Source: Porodaedalea pini (taxonomy: Eukaryota > Basidiomycota > Agaricomycetes > Hymenochaetales > Hymenochaetaceae). Taken from it: 64,000 nt of DNA. The position numbers and the translations under genes were made by a program. Below are positions 32,621 through 43,229 of this stretch, one piece after another (within the stretch, counting starts at the first letter, position 1; the number at the start of each line of letters is the position of its first letter). The stretch covers positions 62,001 to 126,000 of the forward strand of contig NBAY01000089.1 of the NCBI GenBank assembly GCA_002794775.1. Reading direction: 5' to 3'. Below the pieces are notes generated by a model that searched no databases, was not told the origin of the DNA, and saw nothing but the letters and a program-made list of their open reading frames with translations.

Positions 32621-35600
32621 CATAGTGGTGAGGATTAATGGAGAATCAGCTCAAGCTCTTGTCGATTTGGGATCACTTGCTGATTTTATGTCCACTAAGT
32701 TTGCAGATCAAATCAGAGTAAGAAAAAGTTTGCTTGCCAAACCGCTGCCTGTCCAACTCGCTGTACAAGGTTCAAGATCAATGGTTAACTATTGTACAGA
32801 CACTTGAATTGAATAAGGAGAAGTTAATTCCATTTGTCATTTTGATATCATGAACTTGGATAACTATGATATCATTCTAGGAACACCGTTTTTGTATCAG
32901 CACAAAGTTTTACTTGGATTTAACGATTTGAGGCTATGGATCGAGAGCTCGAAACCTTTACCATTGAAAGGTGAGCAGGTATCTTACCTTTTGTCTCGTT
33001 TAGTTGATACTTATGAGTCTGAAATCGAAAGGTGCCATGTTCATATAAAGGAATATGCTCAAGATTTGTTCAAGGATGCTTCTCAAACTTCATTACCACC
33101 ACTTCGTGCTATCAACCATACTATACCTTTGATAGATGAGAAGAAACAATATAAATGTTGACATTCAAATTGCCCAGACCCCCTGAGAGAACAATGGGGA
33201 ATTAAGAGATGTGATTATATTAATTCTGGCAGGTGGCGTGTGGTTACAGGATTGAATGCAATGCCTATGCTATTGCTTCAAAAACCTCGAAAAATTAATA
33301 CCGACCCCATACGACTTTGAACAGTAATTGACCTAAGAGAAAGGAATGCCAACACCAGAAAAATGTCCTCAGTTCTCCCTGATATCAAAAGCGTTCTTCA
33401 TAGGGTTGCTTCTAAAAAATACAAATCTCTTACTGATGGGAAAGATGCATATGAACAGATCAGAGTCGTACCTGAGCATGTGAATAGAACCATATTCAAT
33501 ACTCCAGATGGAACAATGGTTAGTGAAGTTATGCAATTGGGAGACTGTAACAGCGGCACTACTTACCAAGCTTTAATGAACCACATTTTCCAGCCATACT
33601 TGGGAGATTGGATGGATATTTACCTAGACGGCTTGGTAATTCATTCAGATACCATTGAAGAACATATCAAACACTTGAAATTGGTTATTGATATAATTCA
33701 AAAGGAGCAGTTCTATTTGAGTGAGCACAAAATGCAACTTTTCCAAAAAGAACTAAAGATTCTTGGGCATATAGTCGATGATGATGGAATCTGAATGGAT
33801 CCAGTGAAAGTAGATTCAATCAGGAAATGGAAAGTACCCACCAATAGAGATCTCCTTTGTGGATTCCTGGGAGCAGTTGGTTATTTAGCTCCAAGCATTC
33901 TGCAGATTCAAATTCCCATGGGAGTGCTAACTAAATTAACTGGTGATACAATGCCATTTTGATGGACTTTTACAGAACAAAGAGCCTTCGATCAGATTGT
34001 TAATTTAGTTTCTGAATTTCAAAATCATCACAGAATCATTTTGAAGTATGGAAAGAACACTCCTCCAATTAATATAGTTACTGATGTGTCGGCTTCAGGA
34101 ATTGGAGGCATTGTTAGCCAAGGAGAAAATTGGAAAACAGCAGAAGTTGCTGCATTCTATTCAGCCATATTAAATTCTGCACAGCAGAATTATGCAGTAC
34201 ATGATGTAGAATTTCTGGCTGGAGTAGAAACAATGCTATGAAACAGGAATTTACTTCAAGGAATGCATTTCTGATGGTATACAGACCACAGAGCGTTAGA
34301 GCATTTACTCAGACAACTGAACCTCAGTGGACAGCAAGCTAGATGGTTAGAAAAAAATATCTGACTTTGATTTCAAAATTATCTACATTTCTGGAACAAG
34401 CAACATCCTAGCTGATGCATTATCATGCATATATTCAGGTGATTTACCAGGAACCATCCGTGCACGCTCAGAATACACCCTAGAAATTGATGAAGACGAC
34501 ATCTCTCAATTTTCAAGGTTAAATGCTATTATTTCTGAACCTTTATTAACCAGCCCATACACTACAAATCCTGCTGTAGTTTCACAGCCAGACCAAAGTT
34601 TGCAGACACTCAATCAAAAAACTGAGGTCGAGCCGTTTCACAAACGGATTAAGAAAGTGAAATTAATTGTTAAGTCCCCAGAGAGTAAATCTGGTACTGA
34701 AAGTAAGCCGGAGGGCAGGACTACCCAATTAATGGTAACTGACACGCAGCACACGAGACAAGGCATGTCACCAATTAGATCCCGACTTCCCCATCGCTTA
34801 ACTGGGGAAAGATCCGGGAACCAAGTCCCCGATGCCGATCAGCATACAGTCAACTCGCCTCAAAGGGCCACTGAAGAAATTGAGCAAACAACTAACACTA
34901 AGTTGACTGATATAATTGCACAAGGTAATCCCGATCTACATTTCCCTGCCTGTCTGAAAGGAAAATATGTACAGGACAATTTTTACAAGCAAATTTTAGA
35001 AAACCCAACTCATTACAAGAATTTCTGCATCAAAAACAAACTAGTATTTCGATGGGAGGGCAGGAACTATATACTTTGCATACCAAAAGTGTTAATTACA
35101 GCCATTTTCATAAGTCCTGTGACACGTGCATGTCACGTGAAATGAGCCGCGGCTGAGCCAAAATGTCAAAAAATTAGAATGAATGCCTATTTTCTCTGTG
35201 AATTCTGCACAGTACCTGCTCATTAAGTACTCAAAAAAAAAGGCACGGTTCTCAGGAGCAGAAATATTTAAAATAGGGAGCAATACATTGACTGTGTAGG
35301 CAGGTGGAGATCAAACAAGTGCAGCTGGTCTGTTCTCTCACACATTTCCACTGAGATTCAAAAATTATGGCTCCCCTACATCTATCTATAAAATTCTTTC
35401 CTGTGTCTGTAAATTAAGTATATGACTATACCAACATCTCCTGCAAGTTTGAAGCCAATCCATTCAGTATTCATGGTGCAGCAGCAAGATTTGTGTTCTA
35501 CTTCAAGCTCTTTCCACCCTCCTTTTCTCACAACAGGTCTTGCAGAGTAGAACACAAATCTTGCTGCTGCACCATGAATACTGAATGGATTGGCTTCAAA

Positions 35601-37605
35601 CTTGCAGGAGATGTTGGTATAGTCATATACTTAATTTACAGACACAGGAAAGAATTTTATAGGTAGATGTAGGGGAGCCATAATTTTTGAATCTCAGTGG
35701 AAATGTGTGAGAGAACAGACCAGCTGCACTTGTTTGATCTCCACCCGCCTACACAGTCAATGTATTGCTCCCTATTTTACATATTTCTGCTCCTGAGAAC
35801 CGTGCCTTTTTTTTGAGTACTTAATGAGCAGGTACTGTGCAGAATTCACAGAGAAAATAGGCATTCATTCTAATTTTTTGACATTTTGTCTCAGCCGCGG
35901 CTCATTTCACGTGACATGCACGTGTCGCAGGACTTATGAAAATGGCTGTAATGGCCAAAACACTCAAGAAATTGTTATTGAGCATGCACATTCGATTTTG
36001 GCTCACTTAGGGGCTCAGAAAACCCAAAGCTACCTGAGAGAACAGGTCTGGTGGAAAGATATGATTTCTGATATTAATTCCTACTGTGAGTCTTGCCATA
36101 TTTGCAAGACTAGCAAACCGAGTACTCAGAAGCCATTTGGACTTCTTCAAACTTTACCTGTACCGCTGAAACCATGGAATGGAATAGGAATGGACTTTGT
36201 TGGACCGCTTCCAGAATCAAAGAACCGGGTCAGTTCTTTTGATATGATTTGTGTAATCATCGATCTACTTACTGGAATGGTACATTTAGTTCCGTCTCAA
36301 CAGAACTACAGAGCGAGAGATATTGCTGAACTGGTATTTGAAAATGTTTATAAGCTACATGGATTGCCTCAGTATATAGTCATTGACCGGGTTACATTAT
36401 TTACAAGTGCATTCTGGGATCAGTTACATAAGTTGATAGGGGTAAAGCTTAAATTTTCCAGTGTATATCATCCACAGACAGACAGTTCAACTGAAAGAAT
36501 GAAACAAACTGTCACTCAGATGCTACAGCAATGCGTCTCATCAAAACAGAAAGACTGGGTATCCAAATTACCTGCTATAGAGTTTGCTATCAACTCAGCT
36601 CGATTGGAAACAACTGGTTTTGCTCCATTCTTCCTTAATTCAGGCTGAATGCCTCAATCTTTGCTATGGAATGACCCAGGGAAAGAAGAATTCTCAGGAG
36701 TTCAAACATTCGCTCAGAAGCTCAAGGACACCATTATGTCAGCTCACAATGCAGTTCTTCAAGTGTGCATTAAGCAAACCAGACAGGCGAATTGGTATCA
36801 CCAACCGTCTCCATTTGCATTAGGAGATTTGGTCTATATTTCAACAAAAAACATGAACTTGCCAAAGCAACATGCTAGAAAACCTAGTCCCCAAATTTAT
36901 TGGCCCTTACAAAATAGTTTGGATTGCTGGAAATGAGGCATTTGAAGTTGAACTACCTAAGGAACTAAAAAATAGGGGCATACATCCAGTTTTCCATGCC
37001 TCTCTGCTCAGAATACACTCACCCAATGATGATCGACTGTTCCCTGGCTGGGACATTGGCCAAGTAACTGGATTGGGAGAAGACCCAACCGAATGGGCCA
37101 TTTCATCAATCCTAAACCATACTGGGAACAAAGAAAACACTCTATTCAAAGTTCTATGGAAATCTGGTGACTATACTTGGCTTCCATATGATCGGATTAA
37201 ACACCTCAAGGCGCTCAAGGCATACCTCAAGGTTCTTGGAGTTGATTCCGTCAAAAATCTACCTCAGGGACAAGCAGAACTAGATACTGATGACCCACAG
37301 ATAAGTGTAAACTCTTTATCTATTCTACATGAGGCCTTCATGGACACGCAACATTGTAAACACATGCCACAGCAATGGGACAAATTTAAGAGTGTGAAAT
37401 TGAGTTCAAGAATCAACAGAGAAGCACTCGCTATGGCTTTGAACACTGGAGATTCTCTCACTAGCATACAGTCACCTTTTATCCCTCGCTCGAACTTCCC
37501 AAACCCTCCTCCTGAATATATTGTTGGCTCTCGGTGCACTGGAATAACTACAAAATGGACTACATTCAATCAAAGCACCGGTACTCAATATGAATTCAAG
37601 CCCGA
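32621..37605 (+). pseudogene. pol: Element F pol, decayed and interrupted
   Basis: Protease-like start (LVDLGSLADFMST, ~32660; the catalytic triplet reads DLG, not DTG/DSG) and DIILGTPFLYQH. RT follows at 33230-33800 (WRVVTGLNAMP, VIDLRERN, polymerase box YLDG instead of YLDD at ~33625). RNase H is at 34040-34340 (VTDVSASGIGGIV, YTDHRAL). Integrase zinc finger spans the foldback insertion: VLIN|GQNTQEIVIEHAHS, then CESCHIC. Integrase Asp GMDFVGPLP (36190), second IDRVTLFTSAFWD (36390), Glu in SSTERMKQT (36490). A chromo-like end follows (KVLWKSGDYTWLPYDRI, ~37150). Frame changes occur near 34360 and 36880; most stops are TGA. It ends where the LTR-like block at 37606 starts. Confidence 0.82.
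35099..35948. mobile_element. 850-bp foldback (MITE-like) element in TA target
   Basis: Arms 35099-35502 and 35948-35546 (about 404 bp each) are near-perfect inverted repeats around a 43-bp spacer. Ends are CAGCCATTTTCATAAG, flanked by TA on both sides (35097-35098, 35949-35950). Removing the element and one TA restores the integrase frame across the site. I count about six arm differences. No transposase. TA duplication and CAG termini fit the Tc1/mariner superfamily, but the arms are far longer than usual. Short frames reading through the arms are not genes. Confidence 0.85.
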
Positions 37606-38085
37606 TGATAATACTGAGTTCCGGTTGTTAGTAAAGGGGAATCAGATGATTGAGTTCGAGGGAGATGTGTCTAGTGGGTCAATACCCTCATTCCGGTCGA
37701 GTTCTGTGGGTTCTGGATCGAAGGATTCGAGTTGCGTGCATTCTGGTGTGTCAGGGGCAACGGAATCGGCAGAGCACGCTAGGAGGGAAGTGTTCAAAGT
37801 GTAGTGCCAGCGGAGCGCTTGAGATGTGTGGGGGATTGTCAGTGGCTGTGTTGGAAGACGTGGAGATGCACTAGCACTAGTGCGACTTCTCAGAGCGGGA
37901 TTGTCCTCAGAATGGATGGCTGGTCCCTGTGCTCAACAGGACGTGGTCTGGAATACCAGAGAGGGGGGGCGAGGTACAGAACTTAAATCAGAAGATAAGA
38001 GATGAGAGGGGAGTGAGGTTGAGGTAACGAGAACGAAGCGGAACAAGGCAAAGACAGAACAGACAGAACGACCGCAACAAGTGCA
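37606..38085 (-). repeat. LTR-like fragment, inverted relative of the 42113-43229 LTR
   Basis: Matches 43229 downward to ~42745 on the minus strand, beginning at exactly the same base (TGATAATACTGA) although the upstream flanks differ (element F pol here, element C pol there). That fixes a repeat end. It is probably the remnant of element C's 3' LTR, read on the minus strand, bordering element F. Similarity fades near 38085. Confidence 0.6.
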
Positions 38086-39163
38086 ACAGGCGAGATCTGG
38101 TCCTGATGAAACTGATCTACCGGTTGAGGATGATCAGAGTGATGCATCTTGTACTTCTTCGATGTGGGCGTGGGCAGAAAAGGAGTTGGCGACTCATGCT
38201 GCTGCCCACGCCCATTGTCGTCCGGTTTTTCCTCCTCGAGCACCAAGTGAAGAGTTGACTCGGATGGTCGTTGATGAGAATCCTGCTAGTCCTCCACCTG
38301 GTTTTTGTGGGGAGTCAGATTATGAGGGAAACAGCTCAGACTCAACTGTTTGTGGCTTGCGGGGTCGATCCATGAGTGCTGCTTTGGGCAAGTACAGCAA
38401 CAGCAGCAGCAACAAGGGTCAGGCCGACAATGGTGAAGATGATGAGGATGAAGATGAGGACATTGACAATGAAGGAAGCAACAATGAAGGAAGCAACGGC
38501 GAGGGAAGTGAGGAGGAGGAGGATGAGGAAGACGAGGACAACAGCAGCAGCAACAACATCAATTCTGCTGGTTGTAATCTGTGCCGGATGCGAGGCATAG
38601 AGTGCACTGGGACTCCTGGGAAGGTGTGCACGAATTGTCAGAAGCTCTGGATTAGGTGCAAGCTGTCGACACATGGCTGGGCAATGAACTGCGTCATGCA
38701 TGAGCGGGTTGCGCAGGCTCTGCCTCCTCAGTCGCGGTCAGCTGCTGGGTCGTCTTCGAGACCTGCTACAAGCGCGGCACCAAGTACTCCAGTGAGGCTA
38801 CCTCCTGGAGTGTTGACAAGGGCTCCTGCAAGAGCATCGACGAGGCCACCAACAGGTCCAGTGACAGCTGGGCCTAGACGTCTGGCTCGTCCTAGTGTTG
38901 GGGTCGGCTCATTTGATGACGGGTTTGAGGAGCTGTCCATTCACTCGTTGGAGGCAGAATTGGATCAGGAGTTGTCTGTCCTGGGTCGGGACGCTTGCAT
39001 GCTCAAACGCACCGCTTCAGAGCTGGAGTGGCAGGCGGTGTTGCTGCAAGATAGAGCAGCCGCCATGTGGTCTAACGTCATGTCGATGCAGCGGGCTCGG
39101 GAGTCTAGACGGGATCAGGACAAAGGCTCGGGGAAAGGAAAGGGGAAGGGGAAAGCGAGGTAG
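38081..39163 (+). CDS. Antisense Zn2Cys6 frame of element C, up to 360 codons
   Basis: Open to TAG at 39161-39163 on the strand opposite element C pol; its stop faces the pol stop (39525) across ~360 bp. The true start is uncertain: the first in-frame ATG is at 38162, and an acceptor-like CAG near 38087 suggests an upstream exon. An acidic Glu/Asp/Ser/Asn region (~38400-38560) precedes C-x2-C-x6-C-x7-C-x2-C-x6-C (38573-38659), which is exact Zn2Cys6 spacing. Then come a Pro/Ala/Ser/Thr linker, a helical stretch (LEAELDQELSVLGRDACM) and a tail KGSGKGKGKGKAR. The same order and the Gly-Lys tail occur in the last exon of the element B antisense gene, although sequence is otherwise diverged. No internal stop despite the ruined gag-pol next to it. 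Confidence 0.7.
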   Translation: MQQARSGPDETDLPVEDDQSDASCTSSMWAWAEKELATHAAAHAHCRPVFPPRAPSEELTRMVVDENPASPPPGFCGESDYEGNSSDSTVCGLRGRSMSAALGKYSNSSSNKGQADNGEDDEDEDEDIDNEGSNNEGSNGEGSEEEEDEEDEDNSSSNNINSAGCNLCRMRGIECTGTPGKVCTNCQKLWIRCKLSTHGWAMNCVMHERVAQALPPQSRSAAGSSSRPATSAAPSTPVRLPPGVLTRAPARASTRPPTGPVTAGPRRLARPSVGVGSFDDGFEELSIHSLEAELDQELSVLGRDACMLKRTASELEWQAVLLQDRAAAMWSNVMSMQRARESRRDQDKGSGKGKGKGKAR

Positions 39164-39524
39164 AGTCGGGACGTGCGGAACGCATGCAACACGTGGAACC
39201 CTCTATTTAGTCGAAAAAAGAAAACAGAAAAGAAAAAAAAATTGTACTTCTATAATTTTGTTTTGAATTTAAATGTTTTTCGAGTTTTGTGTTAGGTTTT
39301 TGTTAAGGAAAAGAAATGGGGCAAGGAAACGCCAGGGGAGTCGAAATGAAGTGAAAAAAAAAATTGGGATGGAACTGGCAGAACGGCCGGAATGCTCAAA
39401 AGACGGCTTGCAGTTGAATGTGTGCCAGAGTGGATTAATAGAATAGGATGATGAGAAGAGAAGATAGAGAATTAAAGAAGAAAGGTGCATACATGGAGTC
39501 CTCAGAGCAGATCAGAGGTGAGGC
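39164..39524. other. Convergent non-coding gap between Zn2Cys6 frame and pol of element C
   Basis: AT-rich, with A runs (39228-39241, 39353-39362) that could serve as 3'-end signals for the plus-strand gene. No feature otherwise. Confidence 0.5.
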
Positions 39525-40630
39525 CTAGGCATCAGAGTCAACAGACTCGGAATCAATGTCTGAGACGTTGTTCTGGTCCTTGTCTTGCTCTTGGGTGTCG
39601 TTCATCATTTTGAGCTCTTCCTCAGAGTCTTCTATGAGTTTGGTAACTGGAACCGAAAGATAAGAACGGGGGAAGTAGGGAATAAGTCAAAATGCAGCAA
39701 TTCCAAGGCAGGAAACTGCCCCATTGAGTTCCGCCATGATATACAATCCTCCCTCTGTTTTTCAAACAACCATGTAAGGGCCAAGGTACTGAGGTTTCGT
39801 CTTTTGATTGAGTTCCATTTTCATTCGTGAGTTCCTAAGCAGAACAAGTTGTCCTGGTTGGAAGTTGTAGTCTTTAATAAGACGTTGGTTCGCCTCCTCA
39901 AACTGTCTTGCATACACGTGCCTGGTGTCGCTGACCTTCTTGGCAATAGCTTCTAAATCCTCAGGGCATTTTTGAAGCTGGTGAGCTCAGATGGAGACGA
40001 GTTCAGTAGTAGAGAGTGGGGACTCAATTGGGGGTACAAGATACGTAGCTTCAGAGATATCGAAGGGGAGCAGCAGCTCTACTCCATGGACCATGAAGTA
40101 CGGCAACAGTCCTGTAGCTCATAGGATAGTGATTCGTTCAGCCCAAAATGCTGAGTGAGCGTGCTTGTGCCAACGCTTCTCGTTTCCTTCTGCGGCTTTC
40201 ATGAGAGCTTCCTGAACATCAAAATGATTTTGTTTGATTAGCCCGTTAGCGTGTGAGTTGTAAGCTGAAATACGGATGTGATTGATGTGGTAGTGATCCT
40301 TCAGCCAATCCAGCACAGCAATGAACGGCTTTCCGTTGTCGGTAACGAGTTCTGGACAAGCTCCAAAGCGGCAGAGTATATCCTTGAATATGAACTGGCC
40401 AATTGCTTTGCCAGTTTTGGAGTGGAGGAGACAGAACATGGGGTATCCTGAAAGTGAGCATTGTGCATGGACAATGTAGCGATAACCTCCTGCCTTTGGC
40501 ATGACTTTCGTGTCGATGTGCACCTTTGAGAATAGAGGGGTGATGGACGGGACTGTTGGCGGAATAAAAACTTGCTTTGTCTGCCTGATCTGGCATTCGT
40601 GGCATGTCTTAATGTAGTGCTTGATGTCGT

Positions 40631-41628
40631 TGTGGAGATCCCAACGCCGCTGGCCTTGGAATCGGCTCTATTAGGTTCGACTCGACTCAGGACAGTCTTA
40701 CAAGTATCCCCGACGCATTTCAGGACAGTTTCAGTGTTTGGCAGGATTAACCCGATGCATACAGCTTGGTTCTGCACCGGTGAGCCACCAAAGTCCGTTT
40801 TGGGTCACATCTGGTATTGTTCCGAGCCTCCCGAAGCTTAATTACTCATGTTCTCGAGTTACGGCTCCGAGTTCCGGATGTTTGGTATTGTTTGGCTAGA
40901 GCCTCCAGTCTGTCTTTGTGTCCTTTGTACGCCGCTCAGAGGCTCAACCCTCTGTTGGTTATTTAAACACTCATGTAAATGTCTCAAAAATACAAGTTTA
41001 GTTCCCCCGAGTCAGTCCCAGTCTTTAGTTCTCGTCTCCGTCGCCGTTCAGTGTCGTTCCGTCCGTTCCGTCTGTTCTGTCTCGAGTTCCGTTTTCGGTC
41101 AAATCTTGCTTTCGCTATATCGCCCTCAGTTCTGAACCAATTCTCGAGCTCTCTTCAGATTCATAATCTCGTCGAAAATCGCTTTCGAATACTGTCTTGT
41201 CTTGCACGATTCCGAGCCCGCGTCATAGAGCTACGAAAATAGCTTTTGGTTCCGGGAGTTCCGTGCATTCCGCCAGCCGCAACCAGTGCAACTGCCATAT
41301 CTCCGTCAATTCTGCACCGCATCTCGAGATCTTTTCAGATTCGGAATTGTCTCGACGAATCGTTTCGATTACTGTCTTCACTGGCGAGTTTCCGAGCCCG
41401 GGTTGTCAAGATCGTAGTTGCTCTTTGTTCTCCGACCGCATTTAGGCACGTTTTGCTGGTCGCCCTTTGTACTCGCACCCCCGAGTCGACACCTAGTCCT
41501 GAGTATTCCCCTACACTTCCCTACACTTCCTGACACTATCCCCTCCATCAGACACATTAGAGTGAACCCCCAGTGGCCGAACTCATCCAGGTCCGAGTCC
41601 CCCTGTAGACCCGTACCATCACCTTTCA
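40631..41628 (+). repeat. 998-bp solo LTR in element C integrase
   Basis: TGTGGAGATCC...CACCTTTCA with 4-bp duplication TCGT (40627-40630, 41629-41632). Excision on paper joins the integrase frame (SLGH|DIKHYIK). The second copy is at 53174-54170. Orientation is set by a TATTTAAA-like box near 40957 followed by a CT-rich block at ~41040-41100; this is moderately certain. Confidence 0.88.
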
Positions 41629-42112
41629 TCGTGTCCAAGAGAAGGCCACCAGAATCGATCGAAGAGTCTGGCCCGTACCGAATATACTCCCTTATGTCCG
41701 AGGCCATCGTGGGTGGCCTTGACAGGTGTCCAACAATGTTCCAGTTCGACGACGACCTGGTGCCGCTCGTTCCATGCTTTCTGCCACAGCTTCCCAGCTC
41801 GAACAAAGAATTCCGTCACGTACCTGACTAGTGCGGGGATGTCCTTCTCCAGGATCAATGAAATTAGCAGTGGGTCTTCTAAGAAGCGTTCTACGTCATC
41901 GAGACAACGATCCTTGGCACGCACCAAGTCGGAGGCCGGGAACAATTCTGGATCGCCTGTTCTGGGTGTTCCATTTGTTGCGTTCCTTGCGTTCATTCCA
42001 TTTGTTGCGTAGGTGGAACCAACAGAATAGGCTGGTCCTAAAATAAATGCATATGCTTCATCAATCCATGCCTCGTAGTCATCCTCCTCTTGCAGATCGG
42101 TTGGTGCAGCGC

Positions 42113-43229
42113 TGTAACACCAACTGGTTTGTTGGGCACAGAACAAGCGGAACACACGTGATGTACATCATGAAGTTGATGAGCCTTGACTCGGCAATCG
42201 AGCGAAGCGGTACACCCGGATCGGCGGTGATTACCCGAACACGGAATGCACACAACAACTGGATCGCATGCATCAGCTACTCGGACCAACCCCGGTGCAC
42301 TTATCTATGCACGTGTCCACTCGACCCTGCCAAAGGTTCGTTCATTTGCCTTTGTCTAACAAACATGCACCAGCCTGGCATTGGTTGTTCTGGCTCCGTA
42401 CAAAGGGTCCCGAAGCTCACCGACAGTACGCCAAGTCAACACGCACTGTCCCCACCTTTCAGTAGTTTGGATCGTGGAGCCGCTCAAAGGAACACTCAGG
42501 AGGCTCAGTGGTAGGACAATAGAGGACTCGTCTTATTTTATTTTGCCTTTCATGTTTACGCAGGACACTTGTTTAGTATTTATAGAGCGCTGAATGTTGT
42601 AGATAGAACAGCAATTCCACCCCTGAGTTTCGACGCCTAACTTTGTGTGCTACCTCTCAGGACTGTCTCTAGGTACACCTCGGTGCCTTAGTGAGACAAA
42701 TCACTCACCTCGTCTTTGTCTTATTTGCGTTGCGCTCGTTGCGCTCGTTCCGTCCATTCCGTCCTTCAACTCGCATTGCCTTGTTTTTGTTACCTCGACC
42801 TCACCATTGTATTGTCTCTTGTCTCCTGATTTACTCCACTCCTCATCTCTTATCTTTTGATTTCGATCTGCTCACTGGTATTCCAGATGACATTCTGTTG
42901 AGCCCAGGGACCAGCAGCCCATACCAAGGAAAACCCCACTCCGAGAAGTTGCACTAATTGTTAGCGCGTCTCTGCGTCTTCCGACACAGTCACCGACGAT
43001 CCCCCGCACATCTCAAGCGCTCCGGTGGCACTACACTTTGAACGCTTCCCCACTAGTATGCTTCGCCAATTCCATTGCCCCTGACACACCAGAACGCATG
43101 CAACTTGAATCCTGTGGTCTGGAACCCATGGAACTCGACTGGAATGAGGGTATTGACCCACTATACACGTCTCCCTCAAACTCAATCATCTGATTCCCTT
43201 TCACTAACAACCGGAAATCAGTATTATCA
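42113..43229 (+). repeat. ~1.1-kb LTR inserted in element C RNase H/integrase junction
   Basis: The right end at 43229 (GTATTATCA) is fixed by comparison with 37606. The left end is best placed at 42113 (TGTAACACC), because joining the flanks then gives RRHA|APTDLQEEDDYEAW, the spacing seen in element B. The 4-bp flanks read GCGC and GCAT (ATGC in element sense), compatible with a mutated duplication. A left end near 42269 is an alternative. A TATTTATA box near 42570 is followed by a CT-rich stretch. Confidence 0.6.

Noticed and set aside
35092..35283. Reading frames inside the foldback arms that begin MSRYCAEFTEKIG
   Set aside because: The frames read through both arms of the hairpin and continue into integrase only by chance; no transposase motif.
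38400..38560. GAT/GAG/AGC-rich tract as a microsatellite expansion
   Set aside because: It is in frame and encodes the acidic region of the Zn2Cys6 frame; kept as coding.
41418..41831. Open frames across the solo LTR at 40631-41628
   Set aside because: They cross the LTR boundary and are matched only by non-coding LTR sequence in the second copy.
42269..43229. Alternative left end of the LTR in element C at 42269 with GCATG repeats on both sides
   Set aside because: The direct repeat is attractive, but the ends would not be TG...CA with a 5-bp duplication, and the rejoined pol would carry ~40 extra residues relative to element B. 42113 is preferred, with modest confidence.
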